This document shows, one piece after another, positions 9,540 through 25,548 of a stretch of DNA of 64,000 nt. Origin of the DNA: Epiperipatus broadwayi. Its lineage: Eukaryota; Onychophora; Udeonychophora; Euonychophora; Peripatidae. Location of the stretch: assembly GCA_028023455.1 (NCBI GenBank), contig JAQFVV010000031.1, forward strand, positions 8,050,093 through 8,114,092, given 5' to 3'. The position numbers were made by a program, and so were the translations under genes. The notes under the pieces are model-generated. The model was not told where the DNA came from. It saw only the letters and a list, made by a program, of their open reading frames with translations, and made no database searches. Position 1 is the first letter of the stretch. The number at the start of each line of letters is the position of its first letter.

Positions 9540-12120
9540 TGCTTCATTATTAGCCCACAATGGCTACAAATAATATTTTATACCACTATTAACTTTCAAA
9601 TTCTTTAAACATTATTTTTAAATTGAACAGGTATCCTTCCCAATAACTTCCTAAATATGTATCTATTTTGCAAAAATCAAATTAGTTTAAATTTATTTCA
9701 TATAATTTATATTCTATGGCTCCTGTTCTTTGTAGAGAAAAATATCATACCACTTGTAGTCTAAATGGCTATATTTTTTCTCCATCTTTTTAAAATGACT
9801 ATTTATTTTACTATTTTTTAAAACATATATTATTAAACTTATTGCAAATAATGAAAAAAATATCAGAAAACAAACTTATTTCATTATAATAACTGATTAA
9901 AAGAAAACAATTAATTAAATCTAGTTAAACTAAATTAATTTTATTTATTTATTTTTGTAATTTTATAGCTATATTTATTTAATTATTTATAGAAAATATT
10001 TTAATACACTTTGTAAATAATACTTATTATAAAATAAATCAAATTTAAAATATTTTTATAAAACAAATACTCTTCTTATGAGTGATGTAAATTGTTGCTT
10101 GTAGCTTTTATATGACTAAACCATATTGTAGCTGTTGATCTTCTTGAAGCTTTGTGGTGTCAGATAATTTAGTTTTACTGAAATTAAACACTAGTTCTGG
10201 TTGATTTTTCATTCATACATTTTTTCTATGAAAATGTAATGGCAATCTTATAATGAGTAGATATTTTGTATTTATACAGCTACCCCTATTTGCAGTTACT
10301 CATTTATTATTTTCAGATGAATTATCCATGCAAACATTAAAATTTATGATGCAATACAAAAAATATTTATCCAGAACATTTTTTACCTTTTATTTTATTG
10401 ATTAAAAGTAAAGACACTGGAGAGGATATACATTTTAACTTACAAAACATTTCCTTGCATGAACTACCATACAATTTTCTGGAAAAGATAAACTGTATAT
10501 GTTTTCAACTTAACCGAAATAAACTTTATTTATAAATGTGGCCAAATATGACTAAATTTTAATATTTAAAATTTTGAAGTTGGTGAAGACAAGACAGAAA
10601 ATAATGGCTGTGATATATTAAAATTTATTATAATTATGAATGTTATTGCTTTTATTTTTATTTATTTGCAATTGCTTTTGGATAATGTATAATAAAAATA
10701 TATTTTTCTGTTGTATATATGATTTTTCACTGGGTATAGTTTTTTACAACTATAAGAAAAAACAGGAAGAAATCAAAAATTTCAATTTACCAAATATTAA
10801 TTAGTTCGATATTTATTCACTTGCAATTTAGTGACTTTAGATACAATATAGAGGTAGAATTTGCCCTTAAGTAAATTTTTGAACATTTTGATCTATTCAT
10901 CTACACTTTTATTTACATATATAAAAAAGAAACAGAAATTAAAATAGCCAAACAATAAAAAAAAATATAAGCTTTGTACAAAATGCATTGCTTTGTAAAT
11001 CCACATTAATCCTGTAAAACTTATGAGATTCACAGCTTTCCTCTTTTATTAAGAATTTTCTATGTCATGAATACATTTTAAAGACCTATTACAGTTTCAT
11101 TTGTTTTGTTTTGTTTGTATGATAAATGTCATCTCTTCATCAATGACTATTTTTAAATTGGTCTTTTAACCAATCAAAACATTTCAAGCAAATTTGTTTC
11201 CTGATTTGGTGACATTTTCCCCATTGAATTCGATAATGTCATGAAAACAAATTTGAAAAGATGACAAATATTATTTGATTGATCATGAAAAGTTCAGATT
11301 TTAAGCACAATTTTATTCCATAGATGATACCATTTAAGAAATGGAACAATGCAAGCATAAAATCAAAATAGCACTTTTCCAAAGGAGTGTGAAATCCATA
11401 AATGTGTATGAGTAGCATTTTTATGGAAAGACCATAAATACATCTATGATCAAATATGTTTACTTGATTATTGTTTTTGTATAATAATTGAAAAATTCTT
11501 AATCTATAGATAATATTGTGTTTATATTAAGACTTTATTTTTAGTATATTTCATTAGAATAAGACATCTGTAAATTTACATAATTTCAAAATAAAACGGC
11601 ATCTAACAACATACTATTTCATTCTTCTTTATTAGTTTTTGATAACTGAAAGTTGGTTTTAATATTTTAAAGAACATTTCTACTATTTCAGTATATATTT
11701 TGCGTCAATTTATTTTAATATTTAAATTGAATAAAAAACCCTTTTTTATTTCATTAATAATATTTTTTTTTTGTTCTGGCAATTGCCAATATTTTTTATG
11801 ATGTATTTATTTCTATCTAATATGTTGTTGTTGTTGTTGTTGTTGTTTTTTTCAAAATTGATATGTGATACTTAAAATGACTTACATTTTCAATTTACAC
11901 TTCCAATAGATTTTTAAGAAATAAAACCAACAAAAATATTTTTTATTTTGTCAGACAATAAGTTAGAAAAAGATTATCAATCTTTAGCCATAGTTATCAA
12001 TAAAAAAATTTGCTTCAATTTTTATGTATATTTATATTGTATGCAAATGACAAATATTTTATTACAATAATTATTTTTGATTTATTAATTTACTACGTAC
12101 ATGCATGCCCACATATGAGT
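9540..12120. other. Long AT-rich non-coding stretch
   Basis: About 2.6 kb with no reading frame, RNA gene or repeat family that I recognise, other than a short (TTG)n run at 11823-11848. Homopolymer A and T runs are common. Confidence 0.5.
11823..11848. repeat. (TTG)n trinucleotide repeat
   Basis: About eight tandem GTT/TTG units followed by a T run. A simple microsatellite. Confidence 0.9.
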
Positions 12121-12546
<426 letters not shown>

Positions 12547-12659
12547 GGTCACATGATGTAGGAGTTGTTTTTTACTATATAAAAGTTTTCACAGGCTTTA
12601 GACATAAAGAAAACGTTATCCAGATACATTTATTTACAATTCATTGTATAATTACATTT

Positions 12660-13215
12660 TGATACTCTGTTATTAATTTATTAACATTTATTGTGCAATG
12701 TATACTTTCAAGACTTTCATCTTTATGGTTAGTCTGCTGAGAACATTAATTGTTTACTGATTGAAATGATATTTGATTTTTGGTTCATTACATATTGATT
12801 TTGTATAATGAATCATGCCTCTTTTATTTTATATTTTCTATCATTTCTTTCTTCACACATAATTTTAAGAGCAGTTGGATCACAATCATGGCCTTTCCTT
12901 CTTTTATAATCATGTATGGCAGATGAATCAATGGCTTTGAACTTAAGTTGTTGATTTCTCTGTCTTTCTTGATCATGAAAGAGAGCAATACCATGATTGT
13001 GATTTGAGTGTTGAGAAAATTGTGCATGAAGAAAGAAATGGTCACAAACATAAAATAAAAAAGACACAATTCATTATTAAAAATAAATATGTAATGAACC
13101 AAAAGTCAAATAGCATTGAAATCAGCAAAAATCTAATGTTCTGAGCAGACTAATCATGAAAATGACTTTAAAGCATGCAAAGTATACTTGGTACAATAAA
13201 TGCTATCAAATTTTA
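12660..13215. mobile_element. Penelope-like element tail, head-to-head inverted pair
   Basis: The arms at about 12660-12925 and 12930-13215 are diverged reverse complements. Shared landmarks are GTTAGTCTGCTGAGAAC and its counterpart near 13140, and the CATTTCTTTCTTCA block. In minus-strand sense the left arm, and in plus-strand sense the right arm, encode the same PLE-like C-terminal peptide, so both 3' ends face outward. The locus is bordered by (GATA)n on the left and (TA)n on the right. The arms are more diverged than those of the other pairs, so this is an older insertion. Confidence 0.7.
12813..12950 (-). pseudogene. PLE GIY-YIG domain remnant (left arm)
   Basis: The minus-strand peptide contains AIHDYKRRKGHDCD followed by ALKIMCEERNDRKYKIKEA. 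This fits the region after the GIY-YIG core in PLE proteins ('saI.eH....gH.idw....il..E.n...rkikEA'). The right arm of the same locus encodes QYHDCDLSVEKIVHEERNGH on the plus strand (about 12988-13047), an independent diverged copy. The open frame continues through the junction into the opposite arm, which is why it looks longer (12813-13067); that extension is meaningless. Confidence 0.55.
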
Positions 13216-13247
13216 CATTTGAACTCTGTTGTAGCATATTTACATTG

Positions 13248-16517
<3,270 letters not shown>

Positions 16518-16787
16518 ATATTTACATTGTAATATATATATATAATTCTATGTTCCTATTTCTTCAAAGCAATATATATAATTATATAATTGAATATTTA
16601 TAAATACAGTAATCAGATATAATTTAAAAATTTTTCCACTTAGTAGCACTTTCAACTATCCTCCTAATCTTTGTCAACTAACACTTTGAAAGGGAAACCT
16701 TCCCACATTTCCATGATCTTAATGTTTGCTGCCTGTCTGTTAAGTAAATCATGTTTGTATTTGTATATTACCATAGCTTTTTTATTT

Positions 16788-17460
16788 TTATTTTGTTGTT
16801 ATTTTTTCAATTTGAAATATTTTAACATTGTTGTTATTGAAGTTAAAACCATAAACACATGAATTATTATTGTCATAAAAAACAGATGCTGAAACATTAT
16901 TATCTACTTTGCAATTTTGATTGGATTTCTGAACTCTTTTTAACAATAGTAAGTGCACTTTAATTTTTTTTCCAACATACATCTCGATTCACATATACAT
17001 CCACTACCATACCTACATATCCATTTATAAATGATACAATTTTTATTTATAAATGAGGCTTTATCTTTAGAATTATTTATTAATTTTGTTAATGTTGGAG
17101 GTCTGTAAAATGCACTATCACATATACCTTTATAAATCTTCTTTATAAAATTTATTTGATCATTTGAAATATATGGGATTGATATCCATATTTTTTTTAT
17201 TAGCAGGAGAATCAATATTATTATTACAATTTTTATTCTTATATTTTGTATTAAAATCTCTAATAACATTACATATATGATTATAATTGTAGCCAACATT
17301 TAACAATTTATTCAAATATATGTCAATATTTATGCCCTTATCTGATGAATATTTGCAAAGAATATTATCTCTAAATAAGAAATATTTCAAACTTGTCATT
17401 TTATGTGACATTGGCATTCTTGACTTATATGGAATATATTCCATATAAATCAATAATACA
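16788..17460 (-). pseudogene. PLE linker and GIY-YIG endonuclease, left copy
   Basis: Read on the minus strand in two overlapping frames. The N-terminal part, PYKSRMPMSHKMTSLKYFLF to FNTKYKNKNCNNN, matches the region between reverse transcriptase and endonuclease in the 18333-19915 copy. The endonuclease part has NCIIYKWICRYGSGCICESR, where a PLE would have 'IIYK....gYIGEsR'; the YIG is degraded to CIC. It is followed by SASVFYDNNNSCVYGFNF. At least one frame change near 17160-17299 breaks the ORF. The reverse transcriptase is missing through truncation at the pair junction. Confidence 0.7.
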
Positions 17461-17469
17461 TTTGAATGA

Positions 17470-17910
17470 TTAAGTAAATTTTATAAGGAAAATTTATAAA
17501 GGTATATGTGATATTGCATTTTACACACCTCCTCCATTAAACAAATTAATACATAATTCTAAAGATAAAACCTCATTTATAAATAAAAATTGTATCATTT
17601 ATAAATGTATAGGTAAGTATAGTAGTGGTTATATAGGTGAATCAAGATGTACATTGGAAAAAAGATCTAAAGAGCATCTGCTGTTGTTAAAAAGAGTTCA
17701 GAAGTTGAATCAAAATTTCAAATAATTAATAATGTTTCAGTACCTGTTTTTCATCACTATTATAGTTCATGTATTTATGGTTTTAACTTCAATAACAACA
17801 ATGTCAAAATATTGCAAATTGAAAAAATAACAACAAAAGAAAAAAAGCTATGACTTAATTAATAGGCAAGCAGCAAATATTAAGTTCTCAGAATTGTGGG
17901 AAGATTAGCC
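17470..17910 (+). pseudogene. PLE GIY-YIG endonuclease, right copy
   Basis: The plus-strand reading contains NCIIYKCIGKYSSGYIGESR (about 17590-17649), with the YIGE signature intact, then TLEKRSKEHLLLLKR. A stop and frame changes follow, and the tail reads YDLINRQAANIKFSELWED before a stop near 17908. NRQAAN matches NRQVAN in the neighbouring PLE copies. The fragment starts after the reverse transcriptase domain and is not functional. Confidence 0.7.
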
Positions 17911-18260
17911 TTTTAAAATGTTAGTTGACAAAGACTATGAGGATGGTCAAAAGTGCTACTAAGTAGATGAAATTTTTAAAATATATCTGATTACTGTATT
18001 TATAAATATTCAATTATATAATTATATTTTGTACAATATTTTAATGGAAGTTTTTGATGGAAATCTTGAATGTGTAGAGATATTTATTTAATTACATTTA
18101 ATTAGAAAGCAAGTAACCTAGAACAATAGCACCATCCTCTTTTTTTTTTTGGATTCATCAATCTGTCAGTTTATTTTGACTCTGGCTAGGAGCATTTTTC
18201 TACATTAAGTGCTTTCTAATATAGTTGATTTAAATGAATAACTTGACAGATTTAAAATTT

Positions 18261-18263
<3 letters not shown>

Positions 18264-18332
<69 letters not shown>
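18264..18332. repeat. (TA)n microsatellite
   Basis: About 69 bases of alternating TA directly abut the left 3' end of the PLE pair at 18333-19915. Confidence 0.95.
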
Positions 18333-18337
<5 letters not shown>

Positions 18338-19915
18338 AACAGTAAAAATATTTTTAAATTCTTTAGTAGCACTTTCAATTATGTAGTAATCATCTTCAGC
18401 TTCAAATGATTTTCAAATTTTAATGTTACACAAATTTCCATAAACTATGTATAGCCATGTTTGCAACTTGCCTATTAATAACATTATCTTTATATTTATA
18501 TGTTGTGTTTGGGAAGATATAGAGTTGAATCTTCTTATAAATTTGTTGACAGAAATAAAAATATAATAATAAATGATAATAATTTGTTGGCTTCATTGGA
18601 TGTACTAGAATTATATGGATCAATTGATCATCTTGAATCAATAAGTTTAATTGAAATTGAACTAATTAATATGTCTGTAAATAAACATTCGATAGATTTT
18701 GTTATTGAATCACTAAAATTTATAAGTGATAATATTATTGCAACATATAATAATAAATTTTATAAAATGGGTAAAGGATGGCCAATGGGATTACTTATAG
18801 TTGCACAAATTTGTAATTTTATGTTATCAAAATATAAAGATATGATATCTAATTCTTATAATTTTGAAAGTATTAAAATTTATACTGATATGTTGATGAT
18901 GTTTTTGTTTGTGGTTCACAAGACATTATCGATATTCTTTTGTATAATCTGAATAATTTAAACAACTTAAAATGGACTATTGAGAATGAACAAAATGGAA
19001 AAATAAATTTTTTGGATTTACAAATATATAGAGATGCTACTGATTTAAATTATAAATTAATTTTTAAACCTATTGGAGAAAGAAGATATATTAATTTTAA
19101 ATAATGTGTCCCAAGGATACATAAAATAGCAAGTCTGAAATGATTTTTGCATCGTAATGATAAATTACTTAAATATAGTAGTGATAAAATTTTAAACATT
19201 GAACTCTTTGCTAATAAACTTTTAAAGGTTGGTTATGATAAAAACCACATTTTATGTACAGTAAATTCATATAATAATAAGAAGAGGGATTGCAATGTAC
19301 ATTAGATAATAAAAAAAATGAATATCTATGCCATTTGTAAATAACATGCAATCTAACTTAATTAAGAATATATTCAAAAAAATATATAATATTTCATTTT
19401 GTGTTCCTGTAAATGTTAATCAATTGATTAATAATTCTAAGAGTATAATTCCTAAAATGCAAAGAAGTAATATAATTTATCAGATTTCATGTGGATGTAA
19501 TAAATTATATATCGGTGAACAGAGATGTTCTGTGAAAAAAGATTCATGGAGCATCAGTTATTATATAATCGAATTAAAAATAATGTAAATAGTCAATTTA
19601 ATACAGCTTCAGTATTCTTTGACCCTGAAAAGACTTGCAATTATAAGTTTATATTTAATATTAATGAAATAAAAATATTAATGAAAGAAAGGAATCATAA
19701 AAAAAAAAAAGAAAATTAAAGAGGCAATTCTAATAGATAAATATAAAGATAATGTTATTAATAGGCAAGTTGCAAATACAGTCATACACAATCTATGGAA
19801 ATTTATGTAACATTAAAATTTGAAAATCAGTTAAAGCTGCCAGGATTACTGTGTAATTGAAAGTGCTACTAAAGAATTTAAAATATAATATTTTTTTACC
19901 TTTAAATTGTTTATT
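18333..19915. mobile_element. Penelope-like element, head-to-head inverted pair with RT
   Basis: A short minus-strand copy (about 18499 down to 18333, tail only) is joined at about 18500 to a long plus-strand copy (18500-19915) that carries reverse transcriptase, linker and GIY-YIG. The inverted sequence includes ATTAATAGGCAAGTTGC, TGGAAATTT, ATTGAAAGTGCTACTAAAGA and the following AATTTAAAAATA. (TA)n arrays border both ends (18264-18332 and about 19966-20014). Confidence 0.88.
18500..19810 (+). pseudogene. PLE reverse transcriptase - GIY-YIG polyprotein, decayed
   Basis: The plus-strand copy is truncated at its 5' side by the junction. The RT palm is visible in order: motif A LLASLDVLELYGSIDH (about 18587-18634), motif B FYKMGKGWPMG near 18760, and motif C YVDDVFVCG, whose YVDD is at 18889-18900 but only after a +1 frame change. 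Then come INFLDLQIYRD (about 19005) and a linker ending at a stop near 19102. The endonuclease reads NIIYQISCGCNKLYIGEQR (about 19470-19525), with a good IIY...YIGE signature. A second frame change leads to a tail ending NRQVANTVIHNLWKFM and stop TAA at 19808-19810. Several stops and frameshifts exclude function, although the catalytic motifs are still readable. Confidence 0.8.
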
Positions 19916-19939
19916 TATATATTACATATAATATTTTTT

Positions 19940-19961
19940 TATAATGGGTATTATACTTTAC

Positions 19962-20019
<58 letters not shown>

Positions 20020-20045
20020 GTAAAGTATATATACCCATATATATG

Positions 20046-20083
<38 letters not shown>

Positions 20084-20095
20084 CACTGGGTGGAT
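19940..20095. repeat. Paired (TA)n arrays with inverted flanks
   Basis: Two (TA)n arrays (about 19966-20014 and 20047-20081) are embedded in mirror sequence: TACTTTACATTTATATA before the first array and its complement TATAAATGTAAAGTATATA after it. TATGCAATATA and TATATTGCA then flank the second array. Each array is thus the core of a larger perfect or near-perfect hairpin. Confidence 0.8.
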
Positions 20096-22630
20096 GGGTT
20101 TACCAGATCCCTGATGGAGTAAACACAATTTATATACTTTTGCTCTTTAATAAAATTATAACTTGAAATATAACTTGTAAACTTTTGTACAAACTATGAT
20201 GCAATATTTATTGTTAATCCCTTGTGATTTATTTATTGCTCCACCACAGCACCTCAGGCAGAGAAGAGAGTAGTCAATGAGCACTTGAATCCAGGCCAGC
20301 AGCTATATATGTCTAACTGACGACATTTGAACAAAACAGATTTCTTCTCGACTGTTGAATTCAACACCACATTCAAAGCACTTTTTGGTTTTGTAGAAAC
20401 ATGGGTGCCAGTTACTTACCCAGAGGATAAATAATGCATTTTGAACAATGGTAACTAATTCAACACCTAAGATATACCCATGACTAGCTCAGCCACTTAT
20501 AATAGAATAACAAATTATTGTTTCAATTAGTGGTAAAAAGAATTGACTGACAAAATTAAGCTTTAAGTTTCAAGATAATTTATTTTACTAAACATTTATT
20601 ATTCTACTTTTAAATTACTTGTGTGAACTTGTTAACTTAGTCAGTGATAATTACATACCTGAAACTTATTTATATGAACAAGGGCTTATCACAACTTCAG
20701 GCTCACACATATATAATAATGATATAATATAAGAAGAATTAAATCACATTTGACATTTAAAATACGACAAAATCAATATAATCTAGCAAAGAGTATCCAA
20801 ATTCATGACATTTAGATGCACATCAATAGTTAATTTATGCATGCTATAGAGTTCAGTATTATTTGACTCTGGAGGCTTCAAACTATGCAATGGCTACCTT
20901 AGAAATGATAATAAGAAAAATGTTATTACCTAGGATTTTAGAACTTGGATATTTCTTGCTTTTTGTTGTGTACTTTATTTTCAGTAGGACTTTGTTTTCT
21001 TCCTGGTTACTTCTTCAAGTGAGAATATTTCTAGTCAGATGGATATGAGGTTTTCTTTAGGATGTATAATGCTTAGTATTTCAAAGTATTTTTCTTTATG
21101 ACATTTAGATATTGAAAGTGGATTTTCAAGTTGTTAGGAGGCATTGTTTTCACGGGAAGGTTAGCTGTTTCATCAGACTCAAGCTAGAACAAAGTCATAT
21201 GTTTTTGAGGTTTTTAACACTGCATTGTCAACTGATCGATTGACTGATTTAATCTGATGTGATCTCACTGAACTTAACTGCACTCTTTCTCAACTGTAAT
21301 CTCAACTGATTGTCCGATGAAAAACTGGACTATTTATTAATAAGTCCTGTTGTCATTTTGATGTCTGCCAGCAATATCTGTTGTCGAAATTCCTTCCTTG
21401 TTTCTAATTGCCTTCCTCTAGATAAGCTTTTAATTACATATTGTTGGAAATCTTCAATTAGCAGCCATTGCACATTTTGTTTTTACATTTTTAATTAGTA
21501 GCATCACTGAGTGTTTTTAATTTTTTATCTTTCATTTATCCCATTTTAACATGCATACATTTTGCAATGTTTACAATCACACACATATATTTTACTCTTC
21601 TTTATACTTTACATTAGTTCGTCATTTGCACACATGTATATTTTATTCCAATAAACTCAATATTAGTTTTAAGATTACCTTTTCTTTCTTTAACTCCAAA
21701 AGAGATATTTTTACTTATTTAAAAATCAACTTCTTTTAATTTTCCCTGTAACTATGAATTAATTGTTTTTTTAACAAAAATCTTGTTAAACTATTTTATA
21801 AACTTTTATCTTGACCTTTCTAAAGCAACCCCACCCCCTTCTAATTAATTAATTGTAACTTTTATTTCAACTGCTAATAATAAAAAAAACTTTTTGACTT
21901 TTAATTTCACGTTTTGAAAACAAACTGCAAAAAAAAAAAAAAAAACTCTTTAAACTTATACATACTATTTTCTTTTAACGAACCGTATTTTATTTTAATA
22001 ATTTTTAGATAAAATTAGATATATGTACCAATACGATCTTAGTACAATATATATATAAAGATATTCTTGGATATCTGTATTTTTTCAAAGTTATATACAT
22101 AATCTTGTGATTAAATATTAATAAATATAGAAATATATATAAAGTACAACTTTTAAAATGTTTTGCTAGATTACTCTGCTCATCAACAGAGTAATAAATA
22201 TGAAAATAATTGTAGTGATGCTGTAAATATTGACATATAACAATAATAAACATTCTATTAAGAGAAAACAGAAACAATAAATAAAAGATATTATGTATAT
22301 TAATGAATAATTAATAATTATAATTATTAATAAATATTTACTTTCTATTTGGAACAATGTTTTAAAAACACATTAATCTAAATAAGATGTGATATATCAC
22401 ATCTTCTAATATACCTTCATTACATACATTCAGATAAATAATCTAAATAATTTTTTGTATTTATTAATTGTTTTTTATTAATAAAACATTATTTATTGTT
22501 CATATACCAATGTTCACATTATCTCTATAATTATTTTACAATATTTATTATCGTGTTGATGACCAGCATGACCTGACCAAAACAAATAATATTTCATATA
22601 TATATAATAATAATCCTAGAACATATTAAA
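20096..22630. other. Non-coding stretch with a less AT-rich patch
   Basis: Mostly AT-rich and empty. The part at about 20220-20450 is less AT-rich. On the minus strand it reads KKCFECGVEFNSREE, half of a zinc-finger-like knuckle without its histidines, then a stop. This is too little to call a gene. Small ORFs at 20863-21048, 21310-21498 and 22005-22277 show no recognisable domain. Confidence 0.4.
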
Positions 22631-22632
22631 CA

Positions 22633-22966
22633 TTAAATCACCCCAATGGTTAAGAAAACCAGTACCGCCCTCTGTGAACTAATATATAAATACATTACAG
22701 TTCGTACTTCAAAATAGCCATAACAAAATGATACCACTTTGACCTGTCTGCTACATGATGTTATATATTGAAATACGAACAAACTCAAACAAATAACTTG
22801 AAATTTTAGCATGCAACGATCTTAACTTTTTACTAGAAACAAACATGTTTTACTATTATTATATAAAGACAAACTAAACTTTAGTAATTTTAATCTTTAA
22901 ACCACCTAACACAACGCTATACTAAAATAAATATGCTGGATTTCTTAACCATGTAGGATGATTTAA
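22633..22966. mobile_element. Small TIR element (MITE-like), 334 bp
   Basis: The ends are imperfect terminal inverted repeats of about 30 bases: TTAAATCACCCCAATGGTTA on the left, and the complement of the right end reads TTAAATCATCCTACATGGTT. Both continue to a shared AAGAAAWCCAG. The left ~85 bases (through CTGTGAACTAATATATAAAT) recur in the fold-back at 30143-30345, so this is a family. TTAA at both edges could be part of the TIR or a TTAA target duplication. There is no coding capacity. Confidence 0.65.
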
Positions 22967-23018
22967 TATATATATATATGGGGGGGGGGTATATATATAT
23001 ATATGTGGGGGGGGGGTA
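22967..23018. repeat. Compound (TA)n / poly-G repeat
   Basis: A (TA)n run, ten Gs (about 22980-22989), another (TA)n run and ten more Gs: a duplicated TA plus G-run unit directly abutting the MITE-like element. On this strand it is a run of pure guanines in otherwise AT-only DNA. Confidence 0.9.
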
Positions 23019-23820
23019 CAATTTAAAATTATATTGATTAGTATTACCAAGTGCTTAAAAGAAACTTTGGATTGTTCTATTTATTCATGGAGCAGTTTAA
23101 ATTTGAGGAAAAACTTCTCTAACAAATTACATAAAAGCAATCAAATAAAATAGTTTCATATAAAAAATATTATTTTTTATCAAGCTATTTTATTTTATTG
23201 CCACCATGTAATTTGTTAAAAAAAATATTTGGTCAAAGAAGAAAAACATGGTTTAAAAATAGAACTGATTGAAATTTATTTCAAGCATTTGGTAGCTCTA
23301 ATCAAGATAATTGTAAATCACATACAGAAATTTCTTAACAATTACTTATAAAAAAATCACTTTTTAATCCTGAAAATCTCAGAATATATATATATATGCA
23401 ATTTTTAGTCTAGACTAACAAACCAAATTCAGTTAATAAACTTTTCAGCCCTCCTATATATTTCGTATTACTATGCTAATGTTATAAGTTCATTTGCATT
23501 AGGTATTCCATATTTATAGAAGTATTAGTAAATCTAGAATGTTTCCAAATGATGGTGAAATTCATTACATATTAGATGTATTCACTGCCTCATTTTTGTA
23601 TGTCTTAATTTTGCTTTCATGTTAGTGTTCATTCACAAGTATTTATTGCTTTACATATCATGGAGAATATTAAAAGTGCAACATAAGTCTCTTAATGCTG
23701 CGAAGCTAACTTTTAAAATTTACTCTCTAAAAAGCAGATTTCAAAATCTCTTTCATTGTATAAAACTATGATAGCTATGTTATAATGATTGTTAAAATCT
23801 CCAAAATGACCCAATAAAAC
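23019..23820. other. AT-rich spacer, no feature seen
   Basis: Non-coding AT-rich sequence with one short (TA)n run at about 23385-23396. No gene is seen. Confidence 0.5.
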
Positions 23821-23823
23821 AAA

Positions 23824-23824
23824 C

Positions 23825-23858
<34 letters not shown>

Positions 23859-23859
23859 T
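23824..23859. repeat. (TA)n(TG)n microsatellite
   Basis: About 20 bases of TA followed by about 14 of TG lie immediately left of the outer end of the largest PLE pair. Confidence 0.9.
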
Positions 23860-24126
23860 GATACAAAGGTTTTCACGGGTTGCAGATATAAGACATATTT
23901 TGCAGGTTCATCTGTGTTAAAACATTTTAAATATTGATATACTGACATTTCGACTTGGTAACACAAGTCATCCACAGAGTGATAAAAGGTAGAAAGACAG
24001 TTGTAGAGGTGCTACAATCACTGATTTGAAAAAACTATTAAAGTTTCACCGCCAGCAAAAATGTTAAATTAAGAATGTTTTTTTAAAAAAATCTTTCCAA
24101 ATAGGAGGAAGTTTGCTTGTATCATC

Positions 24127-25548
24127 TCACTTATTGATACAATCTGGCCTTTTAAGTATCTCAATGGCTTCTCTAATTTTGCACTGGTATAGATTATCAC
24201 ATCTGAATATGATCCTGGTACTGGAAAAATTAATTTTATGATCTGAATCCATAGTATGGAGTGAGAGTGCTGATGATGATGAGTGTTGTTTAACTGCATT
24301 AGCATGCTTATCTCTCCTAACACTGTTGTGACAATTACTCATACCTATGTAAGAAGCCTTACAATTTTCACATGAGATTTGATAAACACCATGAGATTCA
24401 AGAGGGATTGAATTCTTAGGCTTGGTTATTATATTACTGATATTTTGAAGAGTAGAAAATGCTGTATTTATATTATAGCATTTTAATATATGTCCAATAC
24501 TGTCTGTAGTTTCTTTTACATATGGAACACAAATCCTAATAACTGATTTATCATCTTTTTTTGTTTCCTATTTTGTCCATTTTGGGCTTGAAATAAGGCT
24601 TTTTTAATAAATTTATAATTATAATTATTTGCTAATAAAACACTATTAATATGATTTATTTCATCTTTCAGATGTGACTTATCTGAAAGTTAAATGCTCT
24701 ATTTAAAAGAGTTTTGGCTACAGAAACGATCTGAGTTGGGTCATGATGAGAATGTAAATGTAAATATCTGCACGTGTGTGTATTCTTTCTATAAATTGAA
24801 AAAGATAAACTATTTGGTGTTTTGGTGAGTAAAAGATCAAGAAAAAGAAATTTTCCATCAGACTCTGTCTTCGTTATAAATCTAATATGAAGATGCATAT
24901 TATTTAAATGTAAGAAAAAATCATCTAATTTATTTTTTTCATGTTGCCATATGATAAAAATTTCATCTATGTATCTGAGCCAAATGAGGGGTTTTAAAGA
25001 GGATGATTCAAAAGCACAGGTTTCTATATTTTCCATGAATAAATCAGATATTACTCCTGAGATAGGTGAGCCCATAGGAATACCAAAAACTTGTCTGTAA
25101 TACTGTCCATTATATACAAAATTTGTGTTCAAGAGACAATGTTTAATCAAAGCAATAATGTGGTTTTACAAATTGCAACACTGTGAAATTACATTTAAAG
25201 CTTCATCAATTGGAATGTTTGTAAACAAAGACATGACATCAAAACTGATCAGAATGTCACTAGCACTAATTTTTAAATTTTTAAAAACAGAAATAAAATG
25301 AAAAGAGTTTTTAATATCTGATTTAATAGATAGAATTGTAGGTTTAATGAAATCCGATAAATATCTAGGTAAAATATGAGTTGGAAATCCTATTGCACAT
25401 ACTATTGGACAAAGGGATGTATCTGGTTTGTGAATTTTTGGAAGTCCATAAAATTTTGGACAGACACATGATTTTTTATGAGGGATTATTTTATTTTTTA
25501 TCTCTGTTTCAATAGGCGATTTATTAATAATGGCTTTTATTGTTTTTC
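24127..25548 (-). pseudogene. PLE reverse transcriptase - GIY-YIG polyprotein, 5'-truncated
   Basis: The order on the minus strand is as follows. CPKFYGLPKIHKPDTSLCPI (near 25440) is the PLE RT 'GLPKIHK' block. ILISFDVMSLFTNIP (near 25240) is motif A. An in-frame TAA stop lies at 25166-25168. An open stretch 25150-24668 then has FGIPMGSPISGVISDLFMEN (motif B), WLRYIDEIFIIWQHE (motif C, YIDE where YIDD is usual) and LFLDLLLTK. The frame breaks near 24668. Further on are NISNIITKPKNS and the GIY-YIG signature GVYQISCENCKASYIG, then SVRRDKHANAVKQHSSSSA to a stop at about 24127. The stop and frameshift mean it is dead, but every domain is recognisable. Confidence 0.85.

Larger units (their letters stand above)
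16560..18060. mobile_element. Penelope-like element, head-to-head inverted pair
   Basis: The minus-strand copy (about 17465 down to 16560) and the 5'-shorter plus-strand copy (about 17470 to 18060) are joined 5' to 5'. Both contain the GIY-YIG region (TTGTATCATTTATAAATG), the coding tail, and the 3' motif AGTAGCACTTT or its complement AAAGTGCTACTAAGTAG, followed by ATTCAATTATATAATTATAT. It belongs to the same PLE family as the locus at 18333-19915 (shared peptides and 3' motif), so two pairs of one family sit side by side. Confidence 0.85.

Noticed and set aside
9420-9608. Tyr-Ile rich ORFs here and over the TA arrays at 13156-13452, 23775-23975, 32795-33038, 36915-37106, 58767-58979 and 62935-63165
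   Set aside because: They exist only because (TA)n, (ATT)n and similar repeats lack stop codons.
12813-13102. 84- and 92-residue minus-strand ORFs as one real protein
   Set aside because: They cross the junction of a head-to-head PLE pair, so one half is the antisense of the other copy.
20220-20450. Zinc-finger-like KKCFECGVEFNS on the minus strand
   Set aside because: Only one cysteine pair is present; the histidines are missing and a stop follows soon after.
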